A stretch of 20,490 nucleotides of DNA from positions 1 through 20,490 of the forward strand of contig JBHHWH010000043.1 of the NCBI GenBank assembly GCA_046756405.1, written 5' to 3'. The notes beneath the pieces were generated by a model. The model made no database searches. It was not told the DNA's origin and saw only the letters and a program-made list of their open reading frames with translations. Positions 1 to 8,139 of the stretch are shown in pieces; position 1 is the stretch's first letter; every line of letters begins with the position of its first letter. The DNA comes from JBHHWH01 sp046756405 (GTDB taxonomy: Bacteria; Actinomycetota; Acidimicrobiia; Spongiisociales; ZC4RG35). Made by a program: the position numbers and the translations under genes.

Positions 1-3
1 CCA

Positions 4-20
4 TGGTGTGCTCCACACCA
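4..20. other. short perfect hairpin at window start
   Basis: TGGTGTG and CACACCA form a perfect 7-bp stem around a 3-base CTC loop. No T-run follows it. It could be the end of a terminator for a gene left of the window or part of a leader ahead of thrA; the sequence does not decide. The rest of 21-47 shows no recognisable element. Confidence 0.35.
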
Positions 21-47
21 GACTCTCTCCTGGTCGGGGGGCTCCAG

Positions 48-93
48 CTTATCGTGGCGGAAACGAGCCTCTTATCGTGGCGGAAACGAGCCT
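48..93. repeat. 23-bp perfect tandem direct repeat upstream of thrA
   Basis: Positions 48-70 and 71-93 are identical 23-base units, beginning CTTATCGTGG and ending ACGAGCCT, directly abutting. The end of the second copy also forms a 6-bp hairpin with the following bases (ACGAGC at 86-91, GCTCGT at 95-100). The repeat lies 73 bases before the thrA start codon, in its likely promoter or leader. It could be a pair of regulator sites, part of an attenuator, or replication slippage. I do not recognise a SAM, lysine or T-box riboswitch here. Confidence 0.8.
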
Positions 94-165
94 CGCTCGT
101 GAACCCGGAAGGGTCTCAGCGTGGAGCAGCTAACTTGCCCTCTTCGCTACTGAATTCGAGGGCCA

Positions 166-2637
166 ATGACCTCTACATGGGTTACATACAAATTCGGTGG
201 CTCTAGCCTCGCCGACTCCGACGGTTACCGGCGCGTGGCTTCCCTCATCGCCGAAGCACCGGCCCAGCGACGGGCGGTCGTGGTCTCGGCCATGGCCGGG
301 GTGACCGACACCCTGATCGGATTGGTAGCGCGAGCCGCGGAACGAGACCGGAACCTGGAGGAGTCGATCGCAGGGCTCCAGCGGCAACACGGGGAGGTCA
401 TCGAGGATCTGGTGGACCCGGATATCGCGGCCAGGCTGATCTCGCAGATAGCAGCGGACTGCAAGAACATCGCCGACGTGCTCCGGGCTACTTCACTCAT
501 GGGAGTGGTCTCCGACCACGCCGTAGGTACGGTCTCCGGGTACGGGGAGCTGTGGTCGGCCCGGCTCCTCGCCTCTTATCTCACCACCCTGGAAACGCCG
601 GCGGCATGGCTCGACGCCCGGGAGGTGCTGGTGGTCCAGCCCGCCGAGATGGCACCCCTCGTCGACTGGGAGAGGGCCAGATCCAACCTGACCCGGTGGT
701 TGGAGGCCAGCACCGCCGATAGTGTGGTGATAACCGGGTTCATCGCCTCGGATCACAACGGTGCTCCCACCACCCTGGGCCGAAACGGAAGCGACTACTC
801 GGCGACCATCTTCGCCTCACTGCTTGGCGCTTCCGAGGTGGTGATCTGGACCGACGTGGACGGGGTGATGAGCGCCGATCCCCGACTCGTCCCCCAGGCC
901 CACGTTCTGGAGCACCTCTCCTACAACGAGGCCATGGAGCTGGCCTACTTCGGAGCGGAGGTCATCCATCCGGCCACCCTGACCCCCGCCGTCGAGATCG
1001 GGATCCCGGTCACGATCCGTAACACCTTCAACCCCAACTCGCCCGGCACCCGCATCACTTCCGAGTCGATTCGCGACCGTCCCGTCAAGGGCCTGGCCTC
1101 CATCGGGGACATAGCTCTTGTCAACCTGGAGGGCACGGCCATGATCGGCGTGCCCGGCATCTCAGAGCGGGTGTTTTCGGCTCTCCGAGACCGGGGAGTC
1201 TCGGTGGTGATGATCTCCCAGGGAAGCTCCGAACATTCGATCTGCTTCGCCGTCCCTGAGACCCAGGCTGATGAGGCGAAGGCCGCCGTGGCCAGGGCCT
1301 TCGCCCCGGAGATCCACCATGGGCTGATCCAAGAGCCCGAGGTGACCCCCGACTGCACCATCCTCGCCATCGTCGGCGACGGCATGTCAGGCACTCCGGG
1401 CATCGCCGCCCGTTTTTTCACCTCCCTCGCTCGGGCCGGGGTGAATGTGAGGTCGATCGCCCAGGGGGCCTCCGAGCGGAACATCTCGATCGTGATCGAC
1501 AGTGCCGATGCCGCCAGGGCTCTGCGCGCTGCCCACTCCGGGTTCTACCTCTCCCGGCACACCCTCTCCATCGGCCTGATCGGCCCCGGGCATGTGGGGG
1601 CCACCCTCCTCGACCAGATGGCGACTCAGATCGGCAGGCTGGTCGACGAGTTCGGCGTCGATCTTCGGGTTCGCGCCATCGCCACCAGTAAGAGAATGGC
1701 CACCGACGAGCACCGCATAGATCTTGAGAGCTGGCGGGAGGCCCTGGAGGCATCCTCAACAGCTCCGACCGACCTCGAGGCGCTGGTCTCCTACGTCCAC
1801 ACCGACACCGTTCCCCATGCCGCCATCATCGACTGTACAGCCAGCGACGAGGTCGCATTGAATTACCGGGACTGGCTGGCCCAGGGGATCCACGTGATCA
1901 CCCCTAACAAGAAGGCCAACACCGGCCCCATCGACTACTACCGGGCGCTCAAGGAGATATCGCGCCGCGCCGACGCCCACTACTTCTACGAGACCACCGT
2001 GGGAGCGGCGCTACCGGTGATCCAGACCCTGAGGGACCTGGTCCAGACCGGAGACCGGATCTATCGCATCGAGGGGGTCTTCTCCGGGACCCTCTCCTAC
2101 TTGTTCAACAACTTCGACGGGTCGAAGCCCTTCTCGGCGATAGTGGGCGCCGCCCGAGAACAGGGCTACACCGAACCCGACCCCCGGGAGGACCTGTCGG
2201 GAATGGATGTGGCCCGCAAGGTGGTGATCCTCGCCCGGGAGATGGGGATGGAAGTCGAATTGGAGGACCTGGAGATCGAGGGCCTGGTCCCCGAGGAGCT
2301 GGCGGGTGGGTCGGTGGATGAGTTCCTCACCAACTTGGAAGGCCACGATGAGGAGATGGTGGACCTGCTCCAGGTAGCCAGGGAGCGGGGCGAAGTACTG
2401 CGCTTCGTGGGTGTCATCGACCCCACCGAGGGCTGCCGGGTCTCCCTCCGCGCCTATCGGGAGGACCATCCCTTCGCCCGCATCCAAGCCACCGACAACA
2501 TCGTCACCTTTCGTACTGCCCGCTACCACGACAACCCCCTGGTGGTCCAAGGTCCCGGAGCCGGCCCTGAAGTCACCGCCGGCGGTGTCTTCGCAGATCT
2601 CCTCCGCCTCGCCAACTATCTCGGCGCCACCCTCTAA
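166..2637 (+). CDS. thrA: bifunctional aspartate kinase / homoserine dehydrogenase
   Basis: This 823-residue fusion catalyses the first step (aspartate phosphorylation) and third step (aspartate semialdehyde to homoserine) of the threonine/methionine branch. The kinase half opens with KFGGSS (9-14) and carries GRNGSDYSAT near 205 and TDVDGVMSADPR after it. Two ACT domains follow (about 318-365 and 395-445), each with a VPG/TPG and SQGSSE/AQGASE signature, so allosteric inhibition by threonine is likely. The dehydrogenase half begins at a Rossmann motif GLIGPGHVG (about 469), then TPNKKAN (about 578), GVFSGTLSY (about 637) and the family end GPGAGPEVTAGGVFADLLRL. Length is normal for ThrA. GAGGG at 158-162 sits 3 bases before the ATG and supports this start. 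No thrB or thrC follows. The fused form is unusual if the host is actinobacterial, where separate lysC and hom genes are the rule. Confidence 0.95.
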   Translation: MTSTWVTYKFGGSSLADSDGYRRVASLIAEAPAQRRAVVVSAMAGVTDTLIGLVARAAERDRNLEESIAGLQRQHGEVIEDLVDPDIAARLISQIAADCKNIADVLRATSLMGVVSDHAVGTVSGYGELWSARLLASYLTTLETPAAWLDAREVLVVQPAEMAPLVDWERARSNLTRWLEASTADSVVITGFIASDHNGAPTTLGRNGSDYSATIFASLLGASEVVIWTDVDGVMSADPRLVPQAHVLEHLSYNEAMELAYFGAEVIHPATLTPAVEIGIPVTIRNTFNPNSPGTRITSESIRDRPVKGLASIGDIALVNLEGTAMIGVPGISERVFSALRDRGVSVVMISQGSSEHSICFAVPETQADEAKAAVARAFAPEIHHGLIQEPEVTPDCTILAIVGDGMSGTPGIAARFFTSLARAGVNVRSIAQGASERNISIVIDSADAARALRAAHSGFYLSRHTLSIGLIGPGHVGATLLDQMATQIGRLVDEFGVDLRVRAIATSKRMATDEHRIDLESWREALEASSTAPTDLEALVSYVHTDTVPHAAIIDCTASDEVALNYRDWLAQGIHVITPNKKANTGPIDYYRALKEISRRADAHYFYETTVGAALPVIQTLRDLVQTGDRIYRIEGVFSGTLSYLFNNFDGSKPFSAIVGAAREQGYTEPDPREDLSGMDVARKVVILAREMGMEVELEDLEIEGLVPEELAGGSVDEFLTNLEGHDEEMVDLLQVARERGEVLRFVGVIDPTEGCRVSLRAYREDHPFARIQATDNIVTFRTARYHDNPLVVQGPGAGPEVTAGGVFADLLRLANYLGATL

Positions 2638-2694
2638 CCCGGGCACATAATGCACCAGACCCCGGATCTGGAGCGTTGGGCAAAAAGGACGGGC

Positions 2695-4194
2695 TCAGCG
2701 CCCGATCTCGGGATCCTCCTGGATCACCCGGGTGCGGACGGTGAACACCGAGTCCCCCGATAGGATGCCGCCCCGACCGAAGAGCCGCCCCTCCTGCCAG
2801 TTCGACAAGCCCAGCTCCGGCTTACCCAGGGCAAACTGGCCGTCCACCCATCGGGTGAAGCCGTTGCCGACGAAGGGGGCGTCGATGGTCTCGAAGAAGC
2901 GGCGGTGCTCAACCTGGTCTTCAGAGATGAGGGTGGCGATGAAGTGGGGGCTCTGGACGTTGAACAACTCCACGGCGGTATCGACGCCGGGGACCACGGT
3001 AAGGGTGACCTCGGGGCTCTCCTCCCACTCCCACTCCCGGCCCAGCTCACCGTCGCCGATCAGCTCGGTGCGCGGCTCGCGGACCTCGCCTTCAGCCCTT
3101 GTGATCACCGCTTCTTCCCACCAGCCATCGGGAACGTGGGGGGCGGCAGCCTCGGTGGCGTGCAGTTTGGAGACCGTACCCCGCCGCTGCCCGGCCCGCT
3201 CTAGGGCGTCGAGGAAGGCGGGGACCAGATCGTCGGCTCGGCTCTCCGGGATGCAGACGGTGTTGACGGTGTTGCACACCTTCCGGTCCAGGGAGTGGAA
3301 GACGGCAGCGGCGAACCAGTCGACCGAGGCTTGGTCGCCGGCGATGATCCAGGCACCCCCCGTCCCGTGAAGGCTGACCGGAATCCCCGCCTGGCGGGCT
3401 ACAGCACCGAGCTGGGAGACGGCAGCACCCGACCCCCGGGCCACCGCCAGCCCCAGCCTGGAGTCGGCAAAGAGGGCCCACCCGGCGGCATGGGAGCGGG
3501 CATCGACAAGAGCCAGAGCCCCCGCCGGGAGTCCGGACTCCTCCAGGGCAGGCTCCACGGCGTGCTCCATCATCGCCCGGGCCGTCTCCAGAGCATCGGA
3601 GCCGATCCGGAACACCACCGTGTTCCCGCCTCGAAGCACCCCGGCGGCGTCGGCGAGCACGTTGGGCCGGCCTTCGAAAACGAAGCCCACAACCCCGAGG
3701 CCTGCGCGCACTTGCTCCAGGATCCAACCCTCATGTTCGACAGTCTCCACTACCTCGCCCCGGCTGGACCGACTCTGTGCCCACATCTCTAGACCTTCAA
3801 CCATGGAGTGGCGCATCCCCTCGGAGAGGACCAGCCGGGTAGTCGACCGCCCTCGCTCCCTGGCCCGCTCCACGTCGGCCTCGTTCGCCTCAGCTACCGG
3901 AGCGAAGCTCGCCTCATCATCGAGGCGGGCAGCGAAGGCCCGGAAGAAAGTGTCGATCTGAACGTCGCTGACCGCACCCATGTGGGCGAAGGCCCCCACG
4001 GCCTGATCGACGGCCTCTGTCGCCGCCTCCCAGTCAGCGTGGGGAATGTGGAGGAGGTCACCAGTGATCTGGACCACCACCAGCCGATCTCCGCGACAGA
4101 AGGCCTTGGCTAGTTCGGCGTCCACCAGGGCCACCTTGTCGCCGCCGTAGACGATCGGCATCCCAGCTTCGAGATGGGTCAGGGGTTGTTCCAT
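2695..4194 (-). CDS. proA: divergent gamma-glutamyl phosphate reductase with N-terminal extension
   Basis: Aldehyde-dehydrogenase-fold protein that should reduce glutamyl-5-phosphate to glutamate semialdehyde, the second step of proline synthesis. Family landmarks are LGVVGFVFEGRPNVLADAAG (166-185), GGNTVVFRIGS (189-199) and the catalytic cysteine C307 in DRKVCNTVNTV. It has 499 residues against about 410-430 for usual ProA. About 70 extra residues precede the region that lines up with the normal N-terminus, and the C-terminal end (GRLFGRGGILSGDS) differs from the common form. The ATG lies 9 bases past the proB stop with AGGA about 8 bases upstream, so the two genes form a proBA operon. The operon context makes ProA the best call; a paralogous aldehyde dehydrogenase adapted to the same step is the alternative. 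Confidence 0.85.
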   Translation of the reverse strand: MEQPLTHLEAGMPIVYGGDKVALVDAELAKAFCRGDRLVVVQITGDLLHIPHADWEAATEAVDQAVGAFAHMGAVSDVQIDTFFRAFAARLDDEASFAPVAEANEADVERARERGRSTTRLVLSEGMRHSMVEGLEMWAQSRSSRGEVVETVEHEGWILEQVRAGLGVVGFVFEGRPNVLADAAGVLRGGNTVVFRIGSDALETARAMMEHAVEPALEESGLPAGALALVDARSHAAGWALFADSRLGLAVARGSGAAVSQLGAVARQAGIPVSLHGTGGAWIIAGDQASVDWFAAAVFHSLDRKVCNTVNTVCIPESRADDLVPAFLDALERAGQRRGTVSKLHATEAAAPHVPDGWWEEAVITRAEGEVREPRTELIGDGELGREWEWEESPEVTLTVVPGVDTAVELFNVQSPHFIATLISEDQVEHRRFFETIDAPFVGNGFTRWVDGQFALGKPELGLSNWQEGRLFGRGGILSGDSVFTVRTRVIQEDPEIGR

Positions 4195-4203
4195 TATCGA
4201 ATC

Positions 4204-5301
4204 CTATGCCAGCACCACGAGGTCGTCGCGATGGATGACCTCTCCACCCACCCGAGAGCTGTGCCGGCCGCGGTGTTCCCGGATCTCCTCCGAAGAGAGG
4301 GCGACAAGGCCCTTGGCCACCGTCTCCCCCCGGCCGGTGACCTCCACCGCGGCACCCGCCGGAAAATCGCCCCCGACTCCGGTCACCCCCACCGCAAGAA
4401 GCGAGCGGCCTCTCTGGGTGAGGGCTTCGACCGCCCCTTCGTCCACTTCGATCCTCCCTTCAGAAGGAAGCCCGAAGGCAATCCACAGCTTGCGCGCCGG
4501 AAGCCGGGACTCCCTCGGGGCGACCCAGGTTCCGACTTCATCACCACTGACGGCGCGGACAGCCACATCGGGTTCCGAAGCGGCAGCGATCACGGTGGGG
4601 ATGCCAGACCAGGCGGCCATCTGCGCCGCGGCCACCTTGGTCGCCGGGCCACCCGAGCCCAGGGAGCCACCCCGAGCGTGGCGAAGCAACACATCCAGGG
4701 CTTCATCGGTGTGCTGAACGGCCCGAAGAAGTTGAGCCGACGAAGAGAGGGTCGGGTCGTGGCTGAACAACCCGGGCGTGTCGCTTAGCAGGATGAGCAT
4801 GCCTGCTCGAACCAGGTGGGAGACGATCGCCGCCAGCCGGTCGTTGTCTCCGAACTTCAGCTCATCGACCACCACGGTGTCGTTCTCGTTGACCACAGGA
4901 ACCACTCCGAGCCGGAGCATCCGGGCCAGGGCCTCCCTGGCGTGAAGGTACTGCTCCCGCCGGGAAAGCACGTCCCGGGTGATCAGGACCTGACCCACGG
5001 GTCTCTCCTGGACAGCGAAGGCGTCGGCGTAGAGGTTGATGAGACGGCCCTGCCCCACCGCCGCCGCCACCTGAAGGTCGGGTAGCTCCCGAGGTCGTGT
5101 CTCCATACCTAACAGTGGAAGACCGGCCGCCACCGCTCCTGAGGTCACGAGAACGCTCGGATGGCCTCGCTCCCATAGGGCACCGACGTGGCTGGCGACG
5201 AGGCGGATGGCCTCAGGGTCGGCCTGGCCGGTCCCGGAGACGAGGCTCGAGGATCCGACCTTGAGCACCACCGGGGCTCCGGGGGGAACAGCGCTTCTCA
5301 T
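4204..5301 (-). CDS. proB: glutamate 5-kinase (kinase plus PUA domain)
   Basis: Phosphorylates glutamate with ATP, the first step of proline synthesis. The 365-residue length matches two-domain ProB. The amino-acid kinase domain shows VLKVGSSSLVS near 12-22, VTSGAVAAGLPLLG, VVNENDTVVVDELKFGDND, SDTPGLFSHDP and GSGGPATKVAAAQMA. A PUA domain fills roughly residues 285-365. It is the first gene of proB-proA. The annotated ATG has no Shine-Dalgarno sequence: the preceding bases read CTCCTCCCAG on this strand. A GTG at codon 11 or 12, with GGAG just upstream, is a credible alternative start that leaves the kinase fold intact. Feedback inhibition by proline is expected from the family, not shown by the sequence. 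Confidence 0.95.
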   Translation of the reverse strand: MRSAVPPGAPVVLKVGSSSLVSGTGQADPEAIRLVASHVGALWERGHPSVLVTSGAVAAGLPLLGMETRPRELPDLQVAAAVGQGRLINLYADAFAVQERPVGQVLITRDVLSRREQYLHAREALARMLRLGVVPVVNENDTVVVDELKFGDNDRLAAIVSHLVRAGMLILLSDTPGLFSHDPTLSSSAQLLRAVQHTDEALDVLLRHARGGSLGSGGPATKVAAAQMAAWSGIPTVIAAASEPDVAVRAVSGDEVGTWVAPRESRLPARKLWIAFGLPSEGRIEVDEGAVEALTQRGRSLLAVGVTGVGGDFPAGAAVEVTGRGETVAKGLVALSSEEIREHRGRHSSRVGGEVIHRDDLVVLA

Positions 5302-5403
5302 CTGGGAGGAGTTGACGGGGTCATCGGTGATAGATCAGCGCGTAGGAACCACAATGGCAAGCCGAAAAACGCCGTTTGTAGTATCTACCCGCCTGAAGCA
5401 CCG

Positions 5404-5817
5404 ATGCTGAGACCTGCCGAACAACCCGGAACCCTCCCCCGACCCGGCCCGGTCGGCCGAGTGGGGCGGTTTCTGCTTGGCCTCATCGCCGGCACCATTC
5501 TCGTCCTCGTTCTGCTGCCGCGGCTAGAGGCCCCTCCGGGTCACCGGTCACCCGCTCCCCTATTCCTCGTCGTCGCAGCAATCGCCGTCTACATTCTCCC
5601 CGACATCACCCGGGTGACCTTCCGTCGTCGCTGGGGTCGGAAACCGATAATGGTCGGAGCCGCCGTGGTGGTCGTTCTCGCGATAGTGGACCTGGTCGTC
5701 TACGGCCGCCTCTACGCACCGCCCCTGGCCTGGTACCTGTTCCTTCTCGTGGAGGTGGTCTTCGCGATCGCCGCGGTGTCTCTCTTGGTGGCCGCCGTTC
5801 TCGCGGTTCCCGGCTGA
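5404..5817 (+). CDS. small multi-pass membrane protein of unknown function
   Basis: From the ATG at 5404 this gives 137 residues: a short proline-rich basic N-terminus, then about four hydrophobic segments (roughly 21-40, 48-67, 78-97 and 103-135). An arginine-rich loop (FRRRWGRK) lies between the second and third. I do not recognise the family. The frame stays open upstream to 5188, but that part runs across the divergent proB start and lacks hydrophobic or family-like sequence, so I trimmed it. A possible -10 box, TAGTAT (5379-5384), lies about 20 bases upstream. The Shine-Dalgarno signal is weak. The gene is divergent from proB and ends before the amt terminator. Confidence 0.6.
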   Translation: MLRPAEQPGTLPRPGPVGRVGRFLLGLIAGTILVLVLLPRLEAPPGHRSPAPLFLVVAAIAVYILPDITRVTFRRRWGRKPIMVGAAVVVVLAIVDLVVYGRLYAPPLAWYLFLLVEVVFAIAAVSLLVAAVLAVPG

Positions 5818-5942
5818 GAGCTTCGCGCCGTGCCCTACGTGATAGGACAGATTCGCAAACAACCGGCCACCGACTTCACCTGACCCAGCCTCTGGTCCCC
5901 TCTGGACGAGTGGGAGCGCCGCAGAACCGACAGCCGATAGGG

Positions 5943-5970
5943 TTGTAGCGCCCCCTTGGGGGCGCTACAA
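5943..5970 (-). terminator. perfect 13-bp palindrome, likely amt terminator
   Basis: TTGTAGCGCCCCC (5943-5955) is the exact reverse complement of GGGGGCGCTACAA (5958-5970), separated only by TT. The hairpin lies about 22 bases past the amt stop codon and downstream of the convergent membrane-protein gene, so it can serve both. There is no long U-tract, as is common for terminators in GC-rich genomes. Confidence 0.7.
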
Positions 5971-5991
5971 CGAACAGGGCGAGCTCCTTCC

Positions 5992-7242
5992 TTACCTGGC
6001 CTCGGCGACCTCCTTGGCAGCGCCGTTGGCCTCCACGAAGTTCTTCAGGTTCACCACCTCGTGCTGGAAGACGAACTCCGGGTAGGCGTCGCTGCCGTGC
6101 TCTGAACGATCCAGGCCCGCCAGCTCCTCCTCGGGGCTGACCCGCATCCCGACGACCAGGTCGATCAGCTTGAACACCACATAAGAGGTACCCAAGGCCC
6201 AAACGATTATGGCAACCGCACCGATGAGCTGGGGCACCAGCGCGGCGTCATCGGAGAAGAGCGCCACGGCGATCAGACCCCACAGCCCGGCTGTCCCGTG
6301 GACGGAGATCGCCCCCACCGGATCGTCTACTCCGAGACGCTCGATGAGGATGACCGAGCCCACCATGAGGGCACCGGCGATGAAGCCTACGAGGATGGCT
6401 GCTCCGAATCCGAGTGAGGCAGCCCCGGCCGTGATGCCGACCAAGCCCGCTAGGACTCCGTTGACGGTGAATCCCACGTCGGGCTTACCCAACGCAAACC
6501 AGGACGCATACATCGCTCCGATCGATCCAGCGGCAGCCCCGAGAGTGGTGATCACCGCAGGAGTGGCGATGTCCTGGCCCACAGCGGCAAGCGTTGAGCC
6601 CGCGTTGAACCCGTACCAACCGAACCAGAGGATGAACACACCGAGAGCCCCGTGGGTTAGGGAGTGTCCCGGGATTGCTTGCGGTCGTCCCTCGGCGTCG
6701 TACTTGCCAATACGGGGCCCCACCACCAGCACCCCGGCGAGGGCAGCCACACCTCCAAGCATGTGAACCACTCCAGAGCCGGCGAAGTCGAAGAAGCCCA
6801 GCTCCGCTAGCCATCCACCGCCCCACACCCAGTGGGTCACTACCGGGTAGATGAGCCCGGTGATAAAGGGCGTGTAGAGAAGGTAGGAGGTGAACTTGAC
6901 CCGACCGGCTATGGCGCCGGAGATGATGGTCGCCGCGGTGGCGGCGAAGACTACCTGGAAAAACCACTCTCCGGCTCGGGCGCTGTCGTTGAAAAAGAAG
7001 ACGTCCCCGTAGGCAATCAGACCCCCGACAGTTGACCCACCGTAGGCAAGACTAAAGCCCACTGCCCAGTAGACGACGGACCCCACCGAGAAGTCCATTA
7101 CGTTCTTCATGATGATGTTCCCGGCGTTCTTGGCCTGGGTGAATCCCGCCTCTACCAAGGCGAAGCCCGCCTGCATGAACATCACAAGGACCCCGGCAAC
7201 AACAAGCCAGACCTGGTCGACCGCGATGCTTACCTGTTCCAT
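5992..7242 (-). CDS. amt: ammonium transporter, Amt family
   Basis: Trimeric membrane channel that conducts ammonium/ammonia inward. The 416-residue protein has the expected eleven-helix pattern. It carries the pore twin histidines H160 (GSGVVHMLGG) and H315 (AISVHGTAGLWG), D152 in FFDFAGSG, and the family segment FALVEAGFTQAKNAGNI (27-43). The cytoplasmic tail keeps GMRVSPEEELAGLDRSEHGSDAYPEF, the conserved regulatory tail to which PII proteins couple. GAGGT ends 4 bases before the ATG at 7242. There is no adjacent glnB/glnK, so it appears monocistronic, ending in the palindromic terminator downstream. It has no cleavable signal beyond the first helix. Nitrogen control is likely from the family, but I see no clear GlnR-type box. 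Confidence 0.95.
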   Translation of the reverse strand: MEQVSIAVDQVWLVVAGVLVMFMQAGFALVEAGFTQAKNAGNIIMKNVMDFSVGSVVYWAVGFSLAYGGSTVGGLIAYGDVFFFNDSARAGEWFFQVVFAATAATIISGAIAGRVKFTSYLLYTPFITGLIYPVVTHWVWGGGWLAELGFFDFAGSGVVHMLGGVAALAGVLVVGPRIGKYDAEGRPQAIPGHSLTHGALGVFILWFGWYGFNAGSTLAAVGQDIATPAVITTLGAAAGSIGAMYASWFALGKPDVGFTVNGVLAGLVGITAGAASLGFGAAILVGFIAGALMVGSVILIERLGVDDPVGAISVHGTAGLWGLIAVALFSDDAALVPQLIGAVAIIVWALGTSYVVFKLIDLVVGMRVSPEEELAGLDRSEHGSDAYPEFVFQHEVVNLKNFVEANGAAKEVAEAR

Positions 7243-7339
7243 AGCTACCTCACTTGCTCAGTTTGGAGCGGGAAGGTAGAAGCGGGCTGTTTCCAGTCAA
7301 TGGCCGCCCTGTTACACCCTGGTTACGGGTAGGTAAGAG

Positions 7340-8005
7340 GTGGATTTCGCGGGCACCAGATGGGCCACCATGATCAGGCTGATGTCAGAACCCACCGCAA
7401 CTCCACGCCACACCAAGACCCTCGAGGCCCGGGCGAAGCGGCTGGAGTACGCCACCATCGCCTGGAACGTCGGCGAGGCGGTGCTCACCATCGCCCTGGG
7501 AACCGTTGCCGGTTCGCTGGCGCTGATTGGTTTCGGCACAGTCTCCGTGGTCGAGGTGTTCGCTTCGGGGGTCGTCGTCTGGCACCTCTTCCCCGGCGAT
7601 AACAGCGACCACACAGACCGCACCCGTAGGGCCCTGCGGCTCATCTCGGCTGCCTTCGTCCTCCTGGCAACAGCGCTCGCCGTGGCCGCCATCAACGACC
7701 TCGTCAGCGGCAGGCGAGCCGGCGAGTCTCCGTGGGGGATCGCCTACCTGACCCTCACCGCAGCGGTCATGTTTGGGCTAGCCGTCGCCAAGAGGCGCAC
7801 CGCCATGGAGCTTGGGTCTGAACCTCTGCACTCTGAGGCCACCATCACCTTTCTCGATGGGGTCCTGTCTACGACGACGCTCCTCGGACTCGCCCTCAAC
7901 GCTTACGCGGGACTGTGGTGGGCCGATCCTCTGGCGGGCCTGTTGGTCGCCCTGGCCGCGATGAGGGAGAGCCTGGAGACTTGGCGGGAGGGCAGCGCGC
8001 TCTGA
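7340..8005 (+). CDS. CDF-like cation transporter membrane domain, short form
   Basis: About 221 residues with the layout of the short cation-diffusion-facilitator relatives that lack the C-terminal cytoplasmic domain. Recognisable segments are RLEYATIAWNVGEAV, AGSLALIGFG near 57-66, a TRRALRLI loop, and the end GLALNAYAGLWWADPLAGLLVA. In relatives I know, the second helix reads GFGxDS; here it is GFGTVS, so the aspartate is replaced by valine. The later motif is SEATITFLDGVLS. Loss of a membrane acid suggests changed substrate, loss of transport, or a non-transport role. The GTG start at 7340 has AGG 6 bases upstream; ATG codons at 7370 and 7382 are alternatives. It is divergent from amt and sits ahead of the MerR-type promoter at 8075. 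Confidence 0.7.
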   Translation: MDFAGTRWATMIRLMSEPTATPRHTKTLEARAKRLEYATIAWNVGEAVLTIALGTVAGSLALIGFGTVSVVEVFASGVVVWHLFPGDNSDHTDRTRRALRLISAAFVLLATALAVAAINDLVSGRRAGESPWGIAYLTLTAAVMFGLAVAKRRTAMELGSEPLHSEATITFLDGVLSTTTLLGLALNAYAGLWWADPLAGLLVALAAMRESLETWREGSAL

Positions 8006-8074
8006 CGCGGACACCTACCCTCGGTCGAGCGATCGCCCCGGGTCAGGTAGTCGGTATCTGTCTCGACACTCCCC

Positions 8075-8106
8075 TTGACATTCCAGCGGGCTGGAAGGTG
8101 TAGCTT
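8075..8106 (+). promoter_or_regulatory. MerR-type promoter driving the ABC transporter genes
   Basis: The -35 TTGACA (8075-8080) and -10 TAGCTT (8101-8106) are separated by 20 bases, longer than the optimal 17. The spacer holds a perfect inverted repeat, TTCCAGC-GG-GCTGGAA (8081-8096). An overlong spacer carrying a palindrome is the hallmark of promoters activated by MerR-family proteins through DNA distortion, and the TTCC/GGAA half-sites resemble CueR-type metal sites. The predicted start is near 8113, about 27 bases before the ATG at 8140. A near-identical element occurs at 17257-17288. Confidence 0.75.
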
Positions 8107-8139
8107 AGGTGGCGAGCCAAACTCAGCCGGAGGATTCAG

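Noticed and set aside
1..165. Possible SAM, T-box or other riboswitch ahead of thrA
   Set aside because: I found no conserved core of any class I know; only a short hairpin and the tandem repeat are supported.
2011..2655. Long minus-strand open frame of 214 codons inside thrA
   Set aside because: It is a GC-driven shadow of the thrA reading frame with no domain-like sequence.
5188..5403. Upstream extension of the membrane-protein frame
   Set aside because: It overlaps the 5' end of proB on the other strand and has no hydrophobic or family-like content.
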